Positions 16,627-25,247 of a DNA stretch of 38,084 bases are shown here, piece by piece. A program made the position numbers and the translations under genes. This stretch comes from a virus: positions 1 to 38,084 of the IMG/VR virus record IMGVR_UViG_3300021197_001690; one strand, written 5' to 3'. Each line of letters opens with the position of its first letter. Positions within the stretch are counted from its first letter, which is position 1. The notes under the pieces were generated by a model. The model had not been told where the DNA came from, did no database searches, and was given only the letters and a program-made list of their open reading frames with translations.

Positions 16627-18405
16627 ATGTCTGTATTAAGTAAATTAACTGAAGGTATCGTTAACCGTGACATGAAAAAGGAAGGACAGGCTCTTCTCGC
16701 TAAGTGGGAAAAGACTGGTCTTCTCGAAGGTCTAGATAACGAAACAAAAAAGAATGGTATGGCTCGTCTATTAGAGAACCAAGCCAAAGAACTACTCCGT
16801 GAAGCCAGCTCGATGGCTGGTGGTGACGTCGAGGGCTTCTCAGCCGTCGCGTTCCCCATCGTCCGTCGTGTATTCGGTGGACTCATTGCTAACGACCTCG
16901 TGTCTGTTCAGCCTATGAGCCTACCCTCTGGTCTAATCTTCTTCATGGATTTCACCTATGGATCCGGCGACAAGCTAGATAATATAAATGGAACTTCCCT
17001 ATATGGTGGTGGAGTCGTGGGCAGTGAGATCACTGGTGGTGTGAACCTTTCAAGTGGTTCTGCTACTACCATGAACGCCAATGGCGAGCGTGGTCCCTAT
17101 GGTCTCAACAACGGCTTTTCACTACCGACTGGAAGTTCAGCCGCGACAATGTTGGCTGACTCCGAGATGCTTGGTACTGGTTCCAAGCCTGGTGGCACCG
17201 TCATCGGTGGCACACAGGACCAGCTCGATCGTCTTCTACGTTACGATCCTGATCTTTCAGGGTCTATCGTGGCTGCTGCCTCAATCGTTGGTAACACAAC
17301 GGGCGACTTCGACCAGCTTGATGTTGCTAACTTGGTATCCATTGCAACCACCGCTTCTTTGTCACACGGTCGACTCGTTCGTCGTTTGACTCAGTTCGAT
17401 TCTGGTTCGCTGCAAAACACCGACCCGAGCAAGGTGAGCTTCAAGCTACGCCTAGTCTTCGAGTCACTGAGCAAGACCTCAGAAGGTGTCGCGGCATTCG
17501 CTGCCGAGGTCGTGAACCTACAGTCTGACTGTGGTCTCGCTCTGCCCCTCGCTGATAATTTCAACGCTGCCGATGCTACTGGCGGAGTCGTTGGTGCTGC
17601 CAAGTGGGCACTAGAAAACGTTACCGCTATCCCCGAGATTGATATCAAGGTGGACAGCGTTGCCGTTACTGCGCAAACCAGAAAGCTCAAGGCTAAGTGG
17701 ACACCGGAGTTGGGTCAAGACCTTAACGCCTACCACAACCTTGATGCCGAGGTTGAGCTTACCAGCATCCTCTCTGAGCAAATTGCTCTAGAGATCGATC
17801 GCGAGATCCTTGGTGACCTCGTGAACCTATCGACCGCTGGCACGCTTTACTGGTCCCGCTCACCGGGTCTATTTGTCAACCGTGAGACTGGTGCTGAGAT
17901 CGGTGCTGCTTCTGCTGCTCCCGACTTCACCGGCACTGTCTCCGAGTGGTATGAGACCCTCATCGAGACCATTAACGACGTTTCTGCTCGTATCCACCGC
18001 AAGACTCTACGTGGTGGCGCTAACTTCGTGGTTTGTAGCCCCGAGGTCGCCAACATTCTTGAGTTCACCGCTGGCTTCCGTGGCAATGTCACAGTTGATG
18101 GTGATCGTGGTGAGATCGGCGCAGTCCGCGTTGGTCAACTTTCTAAGAAGATGGACGTCTACGTTGACCCCTACTTCCCCCGTTCAGTGATCCTCGTCGG
18201 TCGCCGTGGTGGAAGCTTCCTAGAGAGCGGCTACGTGTATGCTCCTTATGTCCCGCTCCAAGTCACTCCCACCATCTTCGGTGTCGAGGACTTCGTGCCG
18301 CGTAAGGGTGTCATGACCCGCTACGCCAAGAAGATGGTCCGTCCTGATATGTACGGTCTCGTCATCTGTCGTGGACTCATCGGTGAGGCTGGCAAGACTG
18401 CCTAA
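16627..18405 (+). CDS. Major capsid protein, T4 gp23-like
   Basis: This is the shell-forming HK97-fold protein. The 592-residue product has family segments LLENQAKELLREAS (48-61), VAFPIVRRVFGGLIANDLVSVQPM (about 75-98) and the SGLIFFMDFTYGSG region (about 102-115), with further matches towards the C-terminus (FGVEDFVPRKGVMTRYAKKMVRPD). A basic N-terminal propeptide precedes LLE and LRE sites (cleavage likely after Glu50 or Glu59), matching the L-x-E specificity of gp21. Length is close to T4 gp23 (521 residues) with modest insertions. Codon bias and the 11-base Shine-Dalgarno match indicate very high expression. A terminator follows. Confidence 0.97.
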   Translation: MSVLSKLTEGIVNRDMKKEGQALLAKWEKTGLLEGLDNETKKNGMARLLENQAKELLREASSMAGGDVEGFSAVAFPIVRRVFGGLIANDLVSVQPMSLPSGLIFFMDFTYGSGDKLDNINGTSLYGGGVVGSEITGGVNLSSGSATTMNANGERGPYGLNNGFSLPTGSSAATMLADSEMLGTGSKPGGTVIGGTQDQLDRLLRYDPDLSGSIVAAASIVGNTTGDFDQLDVANLVSIATTASLSHGRLVRRLTQFDSGSLQNTDPSKVSFKLRLVFESLSKTSEGVAAFAAEVVNLQSDCGLALPLADNFNAADATGGVVGAAKWALENVTAIPEIDIKVDSVAVTAQTRKLKAKWTPELGQDLNAYHNLDAEVELTSILSEQIALEIDREILGDLVNLSTAGTLYWSRSPGLFVNRETGAEIGAASAAPDFTGTVSEWYETLIETINDVSARIHRKTLRGGANFVVCSPEVANILEFTAGFRGNVTVDGDRGEIGAVRVGQLSKKMDVYVDPYFPRSVILVGRRGGSFLESGYVYAPYVPLQVTPTIFGVEDFVPRKGVMTRYAKKMVRPDMYGLVICRGLIGEAGKTA

Positions 18406-18429
18406 TCACTGATTAGTTAAAAAATAGTC

Positions 18430-18470
18430 AAACCCTCGGTTCTTTTCGGAGAGCCGAGGGTTTTGTCTTT
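18430..18470 (+). terminator. Strong intrinsic terminator after capsid gene
   Basis: AACCCTCGGTTCT (18431-18443) pairs with AGAGCCGAGGGTT (18450-18462) around a short loop, with one T-G wobble, and a TTTTGTCTTT tract follows. The stem of about 13 base pairs makes this one of the strongest terminators in the window. Confidence 0.92.
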
Positions 18471-18476
18471 CTGAGG

Positions 18477-18485
18477 TCTATTTAT
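18477..18485 (+). promoter_or_regulatory. Candidate late promoter element (TCTATTTAT)
   Basis: This 9-mer differs from ACTATTTAT at the first base and lies just downstream of the capsid terminator, about 90 bases before the next gene. The placement repeats what is seen at 15426 and 19138. Confidence 0.42.
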
Positions 18486-18500
18486 GAATACCTAGTTATT

Positions 18501-18539
18501 GGGTGGGCTCTGACCCGCCCCCGCCTCACAAAAGTGGGG
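18501..18539 (+). other. Two-hairpin structured leader
   Basis: GGGTGGG (18501-18507) pairs with CCCGCCC (18514-18520), one G-T wobble, six-base loop. CCTCAC (18524-18529) pairs with GTGGGG (18534-18539) around an AAAA loop. The pair sits between the promoter-like element and the ribosome site of the next gene and would form a compact 5' leader, possibly stabilising the mRNA. Confidence 0.6.
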
Positions 18540-18573
18540 TGTGGACATGATTACAAAAGGAGGGTTTTTAACT

Positions 18574-19077
18574 ATGGGAAGCAAAAGAGTAGGCTTGGCA
18601 AGGACCCAAGCATTATTAGAGAATTTGAAGAGAGAGTTGTCATTGAACAACTCCACACTTAAGGGCATTCAGCGAGGACTTGCGAATAGTGCAACCGCCA
18701 TCACCGCTGACACTGATCTGTCACAGACTGATACGGGGAACTTGGTTCTAATCGACGCCTCCGCCTCGGGAAACTTTACAATTACACTTCCAGGCGCCGT
18801 GGCTGGAATGACGTTTGAGTTTGTTACCATTAACGATCACCATGCCGCTGCTGAGGTCTTGGTTGACTCCGGGTCAGGCGTTAAGATTCAGGGAATGACC
18901 ATGAAGGTCGCAACTGATATGGAAGATGGTGCGATTGCTCACCACGATAACCAAAAGCTTGGTTTCGGTGACGCCACCAAGAGAGGAGGAAGATTTAAGA
19001 TTACCTGTTACTCCTCCACTCGCTGGATCATCCAACAGGCAGAGTCCACCACAACTTGGATCACTGCTTTTAGCTAG
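18574..19077 (+). CDS. Candidate capsid decoration protein
   Basis: I choose ATG 18574 because AAAGGAGGG (18556-18563) lies 10 bases upstream; an in-frame GTG at 18541 precedes that site. The product is 167 residues. Residues 1-40 form an amphipathic helix (RTQALLENLKRELSLNNS), and residues about 45-160 a beta domain related to the one shared by the upstream fibre-like proteins (NLVLIDASASGNFTITLPG). Its own terminator, position after the capsid gene and likely high expression suggest a head decoration or vertex protein; no named family is recognised. Confidence 0.78.
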   Translation: MGSKRVGLARTQALLENLKRELSLNNSTLKGIQRGLANSATAITADTDLSQTDTGNLVLIDASASGNFTITLPGAVAGMTFEFVTINDHHAAAEVLVDSGSGVKIQGMTMKVATDMEDGAIAHHDNQKLGFGDATKRGGRFKITCYSSTRWIIQQAESTTTWITAFS

Positions 19078-19096
19078 GATTAGTTTCTTTGGCTTT

Positions 19097-19130
19097 AAAA
19101 ACCCCCTCCATAGAGGGGGTTTTTTCTTTT
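19097..19130 (+). terminator. Intrinsic terminator
   Basis: AAAAACCCCCTC (19097-19108) pairs with GAGGGGGTTTTT around a CATA loop, followed by a T-rich tail to 19130. It is a strong Rho-independent terminator 20 bases after the decoration gene. Confidence 0.93.
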
Positions 19131-19137
19131 GTAAACA

Positions 19138-19146
19138 ACTATTTAT
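19138..19146 (+). promoter_or_regulatory. Candidate late promoter element ACTATTTAT
   Basis: An exact copy of the 9-mer at 15426, seven bases after the terminator tail and 19 bases before the ATG at 19165. Such a short leader fits transcription starting a few bases downstream. Confidence 0.45.
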
Positions 19147-19164
19147 TATATTACGGAGGACCCT

Positions 19165-19500
19165 ATGGGCAAAAAAAGAAGATATAGAAAGTTTCCACAG
19201 AAATTTGGCAGAAAGTACGCCCTAAAGTATGGCATAACAATCAATGCACCAGAGAATGAGGAAATCAAGATTGTAGAAGCAGTGACTCCCTCAACACTTG
19301 TCGTTGCTACTACACCAACGCCTGAGAAATCTGCCACACCCACAGTTCAAGAAGTAAAGCTAGAGTCTGTCGAAACGCCAGTCGAAGTAGTGAAGCCGAA
19401 AGTTTCTGCCAAAAAGAAGCCAACAGCTGAGAAAAAGACCCCCACAACTACTCGTAAGACAACGAGAAAAAGAACCACCAAGGCAAAAACAACAACCTAG
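19165..19500 (+). CDS. Basic Lys/Thr/Pro-rich protein
   Basis: This 111-residue protein opens with a strongly basic motif (GKKRRYRKFPQKFGRKYALK), continues with a Thr/Pro/Val spacer (about 35-80) and ends in a Lys/Thr/Arg-rich tail (KKTPTTTRKTTRKRTTKAKTTT region). It has no folded-domain signature and no cysteine. The basic, disordered composition resembles histone H1-like or DNA-associated tails, and it could bind packaged DNA, RNA or a capsid surface. It is preceded by GGAGG at 19155-19159. Confidence 0.75.
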   Translation: MGKKRRYRKFPQKFGRKYALKYGITINAPENEEIKIVEAVTPSTLVVATTPTPEKSATPTVQEVKLESVETPVEVVKPKVSAKKKPTAEKKTPTTTRKTTRKRTTKAKTTT

Positions 19501-19521
19501 TCGTGCTTTCCAATTCTCTTA

Positions 19522-19530
19522 ACTAATTAT
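19522..19530 (+). promoter_or_regulatory. Variant late element (ACTAATTAT)
   Basis: ACTAATTAT differs from the ACTATTTAT element at one base and lies 19 bases before the ATG at 19550, between the Lys-rich gene and the neck gene. Confidence 0.35.
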
Positions 19531-19549
19531 CTAGAGGAGAAAACTAAGT

Positions 19550-20824
19550 ATGGCTGTACCCACTTTGTCACCCGTAAGTCAGACCAGCGCAATCAGGTTG
19601 CCAGCTACAGGCTCCGCCGCTGACGTTGCTGCTGTCTTGCCTTTTGGAATGTATACGGGATCTGTTGACTTCCTGTCCGGAGCTGCATCACAAGTTGCAT
19701 ATACATATAAAAAGCTAGGTGGAGATATCTTAGATATTGAGCTAAGCTCCTCAAATGTGTATGCAAATTATGAAGAGGCAGTATTAGAATATTCTTATAT
19801 TGTTAACACTCACCAAGCAAAGAACATCCTTTCTAGTATTCTAGGCAACACAACTGGGACCTTCAACCATATGGGTGAACTCAAGCCCGGGGATCTTTCC
19901 TCCAGTTTAGGGGGCAAGGGTGTTGAGCTTAAGTATCCTGAAATGCGTTTCGACTATGCAAGGCGTTTTGGGAATGCCATGTCCTTGGACGCCGGGATGG
20001 GAGGAACCGTTCCAGAATATTCAGCGTCCTTTGATATTGTGCAACAACAGCAAGACTATGATCTTCAAGCAGTTGTATCATCTTCGCTAGCCTCTAGTTC
20101 CAGTTACTACGCAGGACTTGTTGGTAAAGAGACCAGCAGAATAATTGTAAACCGAGTATTCTACAAGACGCCCCGTTCCATGTGGAGGTTCTATGGTTAT
20201 TACGGGGGACTTAATGTGGTTGGCAATCTAGCAACATATGGTCAATACGCCGATGATTCTACGTTCGAGGTTATTCCAGTATGGCAGAACAAGCTCCAAG
20301 CAATGAACTTTGAAGATATGCTATACACAAGAACATCTCACTTCTCATATGAGCTGCGAGACAACAAGTTACGTATATTCCCTTCGCCGGTCACACACGA
20401 GATAACAAAAATGTGGTTTACATTTCAAGTTTTGGGTGATGCATGGGATGTCGACGAGACCAAGAAGGATGGTATTGATGGTATTAACAACCTAAACACC
20501 ATACCTTTTTCAAATATTTCATATAAGAATATTAACTCTGTGGGCAAGCAGTGGATACGCCGTTTTGCACTAGCTCTGTCGAAGGAGACGTTAGGTCAAG
20601 TACGAGGAAAGTTCGGAACAATCCCAATTCCTGGTAACGATCTAACATTAAACGCTTCAGACCTGCTGTCTCAAGCGAAGGATGAACAAAACGCTCTTAG
20701 AGACGAACTTAAAAAACTCTTTGATGAGATGGCTTACTCTGCCTTGGCTGAAAAAGACGCCAGTATTGCCGGTAGTATTACTACGCTTAAGCAGGGCGCA
20801 CCGTTGGCTATTTTCCAGGGATAG
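19550..20824 (+). CDS. Neck / head completion protein, gp13-like (putative)
   Basis: This 424-residue soluble protein begins with a Ser/Thr/Ala segment and a YANYEEAVLEYSYIVNTHQAKN helix (about residues 74-95). The middle includes RIIVNRVFYKTPRSMWRFYGYY (about 202-223), and the C-terminus ends in helices (DELKKLFDEMAYSAL). In T4-like phages the neck genes 13, 14 and 15 come together; here the following two genes resemble gp14 and gp15 and lead straight into sheath and tube. Assignment as the connector-binding neck protein rests on order and remembered resemblance. T4 gp13 is shorter (309 residues). Confidence 0.65.
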   Translation: MAVPTLSPVSQTSAIRLPATGSAADVAAVLPFGMYTGSVDFLSGAASQVAYTYKKLGGDILDIELSSSNVYANYEEAVLEYSYIVNTHQAKNILSSILGNTTGTFNHMGELKPGDLSSSLGGKGVELKYPEMRFDYARRFGNAMSLDAGMGGTVPEYSASFDIVQQQQDYDLQAVVSSSLASSSSYYAGLVGKETSRIIVNRVFYKTPRSMWRFYGYYGGLNVVGNLATYGQYADDSTFEVIPVWQNKLQAMNFEDMLYTRTSHFSYELRDNKLRIFPSPVTHEITKMWFTFQVLGDAWDVDETKKDGIDGINNLNTIPFSNISYKNINSVGKQWIRRFALALSKETLGQVRGKFGTIPIPGNDLTLNASDLLSQAKDEQNALRDELKKLFDEMAYSALAEKDASIAGSITTLKQGAPLAIFQG

Positions 20825-20834
20825 GGGGTAAGAG

Positions 20835-21326
20835 ATGGGTGATAATCGCTGGAAGCAACCTGACCAACCGCCACCGCCGTTATTTATCGGCGAAAAGGAG
20901 CGTGACCTCATTAAGCAGGTCAACGATGAGTTAATTGAAAGGGTTGTTGGTCAACAAATCGGCTATTACGCAATCGATGAGAAGACAACCGACTTTCACC
21001 CACTTTACGGCGAGGCGATAGAAAAGACATTTCTTCCTCCAATACGAGTTTATGCTTTGGTTGAATGGAATGAATATTCAACAGATTTCTTGCCCAATGC
21101 GGCGGTAGACCAAAAATATGCAATCACGGTTCACTTTCATCATCGTCGTCTAACGGAAGATCAAGACATCTATGTTCGTGTTGGTGACTTTGTGCTTTAC
21201 GGTGGAATTTATTATGAAATAGTAAATTGGGAAGAACCACGAAAGATATTTGGTCAAGTCGACCATAGTATAGAGATTTCAGCAAAATGCGTAAGAGCGC
21301 GCCCGGGAGTATTCGATGGCAGATAG
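20835..21326 (+). CDS. Head-tail joining (neck) protein, gp14-like (putative)
   Basis: This 163-residue protein contains KERDLIKQVNDELIERVVGQQIGYYAID near the N-terminus (about 21-48) and a beta-rich C-terminal half (YAITVHFHHRRLTEDQDIYVRVGDFVLYGG), ending in a basic CVRARPG tail. The layout, and a position between a gp13-like and a gp15-like gene, fit a neck protein. T4 gp14 is longer (256 residues), so this may be a reduced form. It ends 11 bases inside the next gene. Confidence 0.65.
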   Translation: MGDNRWKQPDQPPPPLFIGEKERDLIKQVNDELIERVVGQQIGYYAIDEKTTDFHPLYGEAIEKTFLPPIRVYALVEWNEYSTDFLPNAAVDQKYAITVHFHHRRLTEDQDIYVRVGDFVLYGGIYYEIVNWEEPRKIFGQVDHSIEISAKCVRARPGVFDGR

Positions 21327-22170
21327 AGAATATGAGATCATGCCCTCAACTTTGGAAACAATCGACCAAGCATTTTACCAATGGCTGGACGAAACATTGG
21401 ATGTGTTTGCAACCTCTAATACAGGTTGGAAGAAAGTCCCATTAATCTGGATCTCGGCAGAAAGATCTTTTCAGGTTAAACACGATCAAGATCTAAGAGA
21501 CTCTTATGGAGTTCTTAAGCTTCCCATTATAAGCGTGGAACGGACCGAGATAGTGAAGGACCCCACACGCAAGGGCATCTATCAGGCACACATACCACCT
21601 CAGAAAGATGCTAAAGGTGGTGCTATTGTAGTGTCTAGAAGAATTAATCAAAGCAAGACAGGCGATTTTGCTAATGCTGATGCTTATAAAACAAGTCCCA
21701 GCTTTGGAGGGCAAGGACCCTTGGCAGGACAGATCAACTTTCCTTACAAAAATAAGAAAGTGGTCTATGAGACGCTAACCATGCCAGTGCCAACTTACGT
21801 CAACATTACATACTCTGTAACTCTAAAGGGAGAATACTTTCAACAAATAAACGAAATGTTAACTCCGTTTATCACAAAGACAGGGCAAATAAGTAACTTC
21901 TTTATAAATGCTGACGGACACAAGTTTGAGGGTTTCCTACCACAGAATTTTGCACAGAACAATAATGTTGCTAATCTGGGAGAAGACGAGCGCCTTTTCG
22001 AAACTAAGGTTGACGTTAGGGTGTTGGGTTATCTAATTGGTGGTGCTAAGAATGAGGACCGTCCTAAGATGACTGTGAGAGAGAATTTTGTAGATGTAAA
22101 GATACCAAGAGAGCGTGTAATATTCGGAGATATTCCAACAACAATATCAGGCGCCTTTTATCGCGAGTAA
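21316..22170 (+). CDS. Tail sheath completion protein, gp15-like
   Basis: This protein should cap the finished tail and bind the neck. The 284-residue product shows gp15-like features: KVPLIWISAERSFQVKHD (about 39-57), LPIISVERTEI (near 69-79) and a conserved YETLTMPVPTYVNITYSVTLKGEYFQQINEML core (about 150-181), comparable to the YELSIFTRYEDDMFQIVEQIL segment of T4 gp15 (272 residues). Context immediately upstream of sheath and tube supports it. The start at 21316 overlaps the previous gene. Confidence 0.75.
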   Translation: MADREYEIMPSTLETIDQAFYQWLDETLDVFATSNTGWKKVPLIWISAERSFQVKHDQDLRDSYGVLKLPIISVERTEIVKDPTRKGIYQAHIPPQKDAKGGAIVVSRRINQSKTGDFANADAYKTSPSFGGQGPLAGQINFPYKNKKVVYETLTMPVPTYVNITYSVTLKGEYFQQINEMLTPFITKTGQISNFFINADGHKFEGFLPQNFAQNNNVANLGEDERLFETKVDVRVLGYLIGGAKNEDRPKMTVRENFVDVKIPRERVIFGDIPTTISGAFYRE

Positions 22171-22194
22171 ATTTGGACTTTGCGACGTCGAGTT

Positions 22195-22203
22195 ACTATT
22201 TAC
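22195..22203 (+). promoter_or_regulatory. Candidate late promoter element (ACTATTTAC)
   Basis: ACTATTTAC differs from the repeated element only at the last base and lies in the 95-base gap before the sheath gene, 62 bases from its ATG. The rest of the gap holds an AAGGAG ribosome site and no further gene. Confidence 0.42.
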
Positions 22204-22265
22204 TACGAGAAGTCCCAAGTAATAATTACTGTGGTAAGAAAAAAAGAGCAAGGAGAAGTTAAATA

Positions 22266-25199
22266 ATGGCAAGCGGAGCGAACAAGTTCAAATTCATTTC
22301 CCCTGGCGTATTCGTTAACGAAATCGATCGGTCACAAATCCCAGTCCAACCCGAGGCAATCGGTCCAGTCATCGTTGGTCGTATGGCACAGGGTCCTGGT
22401 CTACGTCCAGTTAAGGTATCCTCTTTCGAGGAGTTCGTGAGAGTCTTCGGTCGTCCCGACCCAGGCGCTGGCGGTGGCGATAACTGGCGCACAGGGCGCT
22501 TTGATGGACCTACCTATGGTGCATATGCTGCCCAAGCATGGTTAGCCTCTGCTCAGGCTCCTGCGACGGTGGTTCGCCTTGTAGGCGCACAGCACAGAGA
22601 CAAAGAGTCTGGTGGCGATGCCGGCTGGACTTCTTTTGGAAATCCTGCAGTAACCAATGATCCGGCAACTAACGGTAGTGCATACGGTCTATTCTTGATT
22701 AACTCATCCAGCACAAACCAGACTGGCACTGGCTCTCTAGCCGCTGTGTGGTATCTATCAACTGGTGCCTCTATCACAATTAGTGGAACAGTTGCTACAA
22801 CTGTTGGCTCCACGGTCGATGGCGGTGTTCACGGCTCGTTGACTGCGCAGTCAGTAACGGGCTCAACCGCAGCATTGATTCAGAACCGAGGCGGAAGCAA
22901 GGAATTCATCGCTGAAATTTTCCAAAATGAGACCTCATATGAGAGAGTTTGCTTCAACTTTGATCCAGATAGTGAGAAGTACATCAGAAAGGTGTTCAAC
23001 ACGAACCCCTCACAAACTAACACAAACTTGGTCGAAAGCACATCAAAAGCTTACTATCCGTATTGGCTTGGAGAAACATACGACCAGTTCTTGACTACTC
23101 AGGTAACAAATAACGATGCCGGTACAGTCCGAGGTATAATCTTCGGTCTCGCCAGCGCCAGCGTTGGAGAGTTCGACGATCAAAGAAGAAGCTACCAGAA
23201 CGCTGAAACTCCCTTCTTCCGTTCACAAGACTTGGGTGAGAGTGGTAGCTTCTATCTAGATGACAAGCAAAAGCTGTTCAAGATGGTTGCTTTGGACCAA
23301 GGCGAGTGGGCAAATAGGAACATCAAGGTTTCTATTGAAAGCATTCGTGCAGCCGACTATCCCACAATTGATCCATATGGAACATTCTCGGTTACACTCC
23401 GCCATGTAAGAGACCTGGACAACCGTCCAGAGTTTTTAGAACGATTTGATAATCTAAATCTTAACCCCAACTCTGAGAATTATATCGCTCGCCGCATCGG
23501 CAATACGTTTACGCAGTGGTCTGACAGCGAAAGAAGACTGCGCCACTACGGCGACTATGCAAACCAGTCTGCTTACGTTCGTGTCGAAATGGATACAGAC
23601 GTTGCCAATGGCGCCGTCGACTCAGCGGCACTTCCATTCGGATACTTTGGTCCTGAAAGATTTAGGGGCTTCTCCTTCGGCTCTGCGTCGAATGTTCCAC
23701 ACCCAATCGGGACACAGACTACTACCGGCAGTACCCTCGTAGCGGGTGCCTCCAACATAGCATTTAATGCCAACATAAGAAGTTCCGTCGCCGGACTCTT
23801 TGCCTACACCACATCCGAAGAGAGTACAAACGCAGAATTCTCAGGTAGTTTCTTGTTCCCAGCGATCAGAACACGCCTCAGCGCTAGTGAGGGCAACCTA
23901 ACAGACCCCACTGACGCATACTTCGGCATTCAGACAACAAAGACTCGCGACAGCCTAGTATACGATGCGAGTTATGCTGATCTTACGAGACCCTTGAGTG
24001 TTGATTTCAGCACCTTCGCTAGCAACACCCAGACGGAACCCTCCTTTGACTTCTCGATGGACAACGTTGTTTCAGGTTCTTCGGGATACTTCTACCGCTC
24101 TGGCTCTAGAGCTGACGGAACTTCCTACACTGCAACCGGAACTAACACTTATAGAGATCTACTAAGTGCTGGATTCGACCGCTTCACAGCGCCTATGCAC
24201 GGTGGCTTCGATGGTCTAAACATCACCGAGAAAGAGCCGTTCAGAAACACCCTTCTAAGTGACAAGACCGAGCTTAACAACTACGCCTTTAACACTGTTA
24301 AGAGAGCAGTTGATTCAGTCAAGGACCCCGAGGTTGTTGAGGCTAACTTGATGACTATCCCCGGTATCACAAACACTGTTTTGACTGAGCACCTCATCAC
24401 AGCATGCGAAGAGCGCGGTGATGCCCTAGCAGTTATTGACATTCCCAATTCTTATACACCAAGAGAAGAGGGAACATCATATCTTACCGAGACATCACGC
24501 GCCCCGAACATCACAACTGCCATTAGTGGGCTAAGGACGAGAAGCATCAACTCCAGTTATGGCTGTTGCTTCTTCCCCTTCGTCCAGATTAGAGACACAG
24601 GCACGGGTCGCTTGATTGATGCCCCGCCCTCTATCGCTGCTTTGGGAACATTTGGTACCTCACAAGCAAGAACCGAGCTTTGGTTTGCCCCTGCCGGCTT
24701 CGTCCGTGGTGGACTCTCCAACGGCGCAGCTGGAATTCCGGTAACGGGAGTTAAGATGAGACTCACCTCGAAGAATCGAGATGATCTCTACGCTGCGAAC
24801 ATTAACCCGATTGCTACCTTCCCCAACGAAGGAATTGTAATCTTCGGTCAAAAGACACTACAAGTTACACCATCTGCGTTGGACAGAATTAATGTTCGTC
24901 GCTTGATGATCTTTGTTAAGAAAGAGATTTCAAGAATTGCAAATAGCGTCCTGTTTGATCCCAATGTTCAAACAACTTGGGACCGCTTTACTGCAGCAGC
25001 GAACCCATTCTTGGCAGACGTGAAGGCACGCTTTGGTTTGACGGACTTCAGAGTTATCTTGGATAACACCACGACAACAGACGATCTAATTGATAGGAAT
25101 ATCCTATACGCCAAGATCTTCTTGAAGCCCGCTCGCGCCATTGAGTTTATCGCACTAGACTTCATTATCACAAGAACTGGCGCCTCGTTTGACGACTAG
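22266..25199 (+). CDS. Tail sheath protein, T4 gp18-like
   Basis: The contractile sheath subunit surrounds the tube. The 977-residue protein begins with the sheath family signature SPGVFVNEIDRSQIPVQPEAIGPVIVGRMAQGPG (about 12-45) and ends with the conserved C-terminal sheath domain (INVRRLMIFVKKEISRIANSVLFDPN, then IEFIALDFIITRTGASF). The core matches T4 gp18 (659 residues), and about 300 extra residues with Ser/Thr/Gly-rich beta composition lie between the terminal domains, probably a large surface insertion. Expression is likely high, judging from the C-ending codon bias. The AAGGAG site and the tube gene downstream support it. Confidence 0.95.
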   Translation: MASGANKFKFISPGVFVNEIDRSQIPVQPEAIGPVIVGRMAQGPGLRPVKVSSFEEFVRVFGRPDPGAGGGDNWRTGRFDGPTYGAYAAQAWLASAQAPATVVRLVGAQHRDKESGGDAGWTSFGNPAVTNDPATNGSAYGLFLINSSSTNQTGTGSLAAVWYLSTGASITISGTVATTVGSTVDGGVHGSLTAQSVTGSTAALIQNRGGSKEFIAEIFQNETSYERVCFNFDPDSEKYIRKVFNTNPSQTNTNLVESTSKAYYPYWLGETYDQFLTTQVTNNDAGTVRGIIFGLASASVGEFDDQRRSYQNAETPFFRSQDLGESGSFYLDDKQKLFKMVALDQGEWANRNIKVSIESIRAADYPTIDPYGTFSVTLRHVRDLDNRPEFLERFDNLNLNPNSENYIARRIGNTFTQWSDSERRLRHYGDYANQSAYVRVEMDTDVANGAVDSAALPFGYFGPERFRGFSFGSASNVPHPIGTQTTTGSTLVAGASNIAFNANIRSSVAGLFAYTTSEESTNAEFSGSFLFPAIRTRLSASEGNLTDPTDAYFGIQTTKTRDSLVYDASYADLTRPLSVDFSTFASNTQTEPSFDFSMDNVVSGSSGYFYRSGSRADGTSYTATGTNTYRDLLSAGFDRFTAPMHGGFDGLNITEKEPFRNTLLSDKTELNNYAFNTVKRAVDSVKDPEVVEANLMTIPGITNTVLTEHLITACEERGDALAVIDIPNSYTPREEGTSYLTETSRAPNITTAISGLRTRSINSSYGCCFFPFVQIRDTGTGRLIDAPPSIAALGTFGTSQARTELWFAPAGFVRGGLSNGAAGIPVTGVKMRLTSKNRDDLYAANINPIATFPNEGIVIFGQKTLQVTPSALDRINVRRLMIFVKKEISRIANSVLFDPNVQTTWDRFTAAANPFLADVKARFGLTDFRVILDNTTTTDDLIDRNILYAKIFLKPARAIEFIALDFIITRTGASFDD

Positions 25200-25217
25200 G
25201 GAAAAAAGATAGTAAAG

Positions 25218-25226
25218 ACTAATTAA
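25218..25226 (+). promoter_or_regulatory. Variant late element (ACTAATTAA)
   Basis: ACTAATTAA lies 21 bases before the tube ATG (25248), in the 48-base gap after the sheath. It is the weakest match of the series. Confidence 0.3.
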
Positions 25227-25247
25227 ATATGAGGAGAATATAGTAAG

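Noticed and set aside
18541-18573. GTG start 33 bases upstream of the decoration gene
   Set aside because: The AAAGGAGGG ribosome site falls inside this extension and points to ATG 18574.
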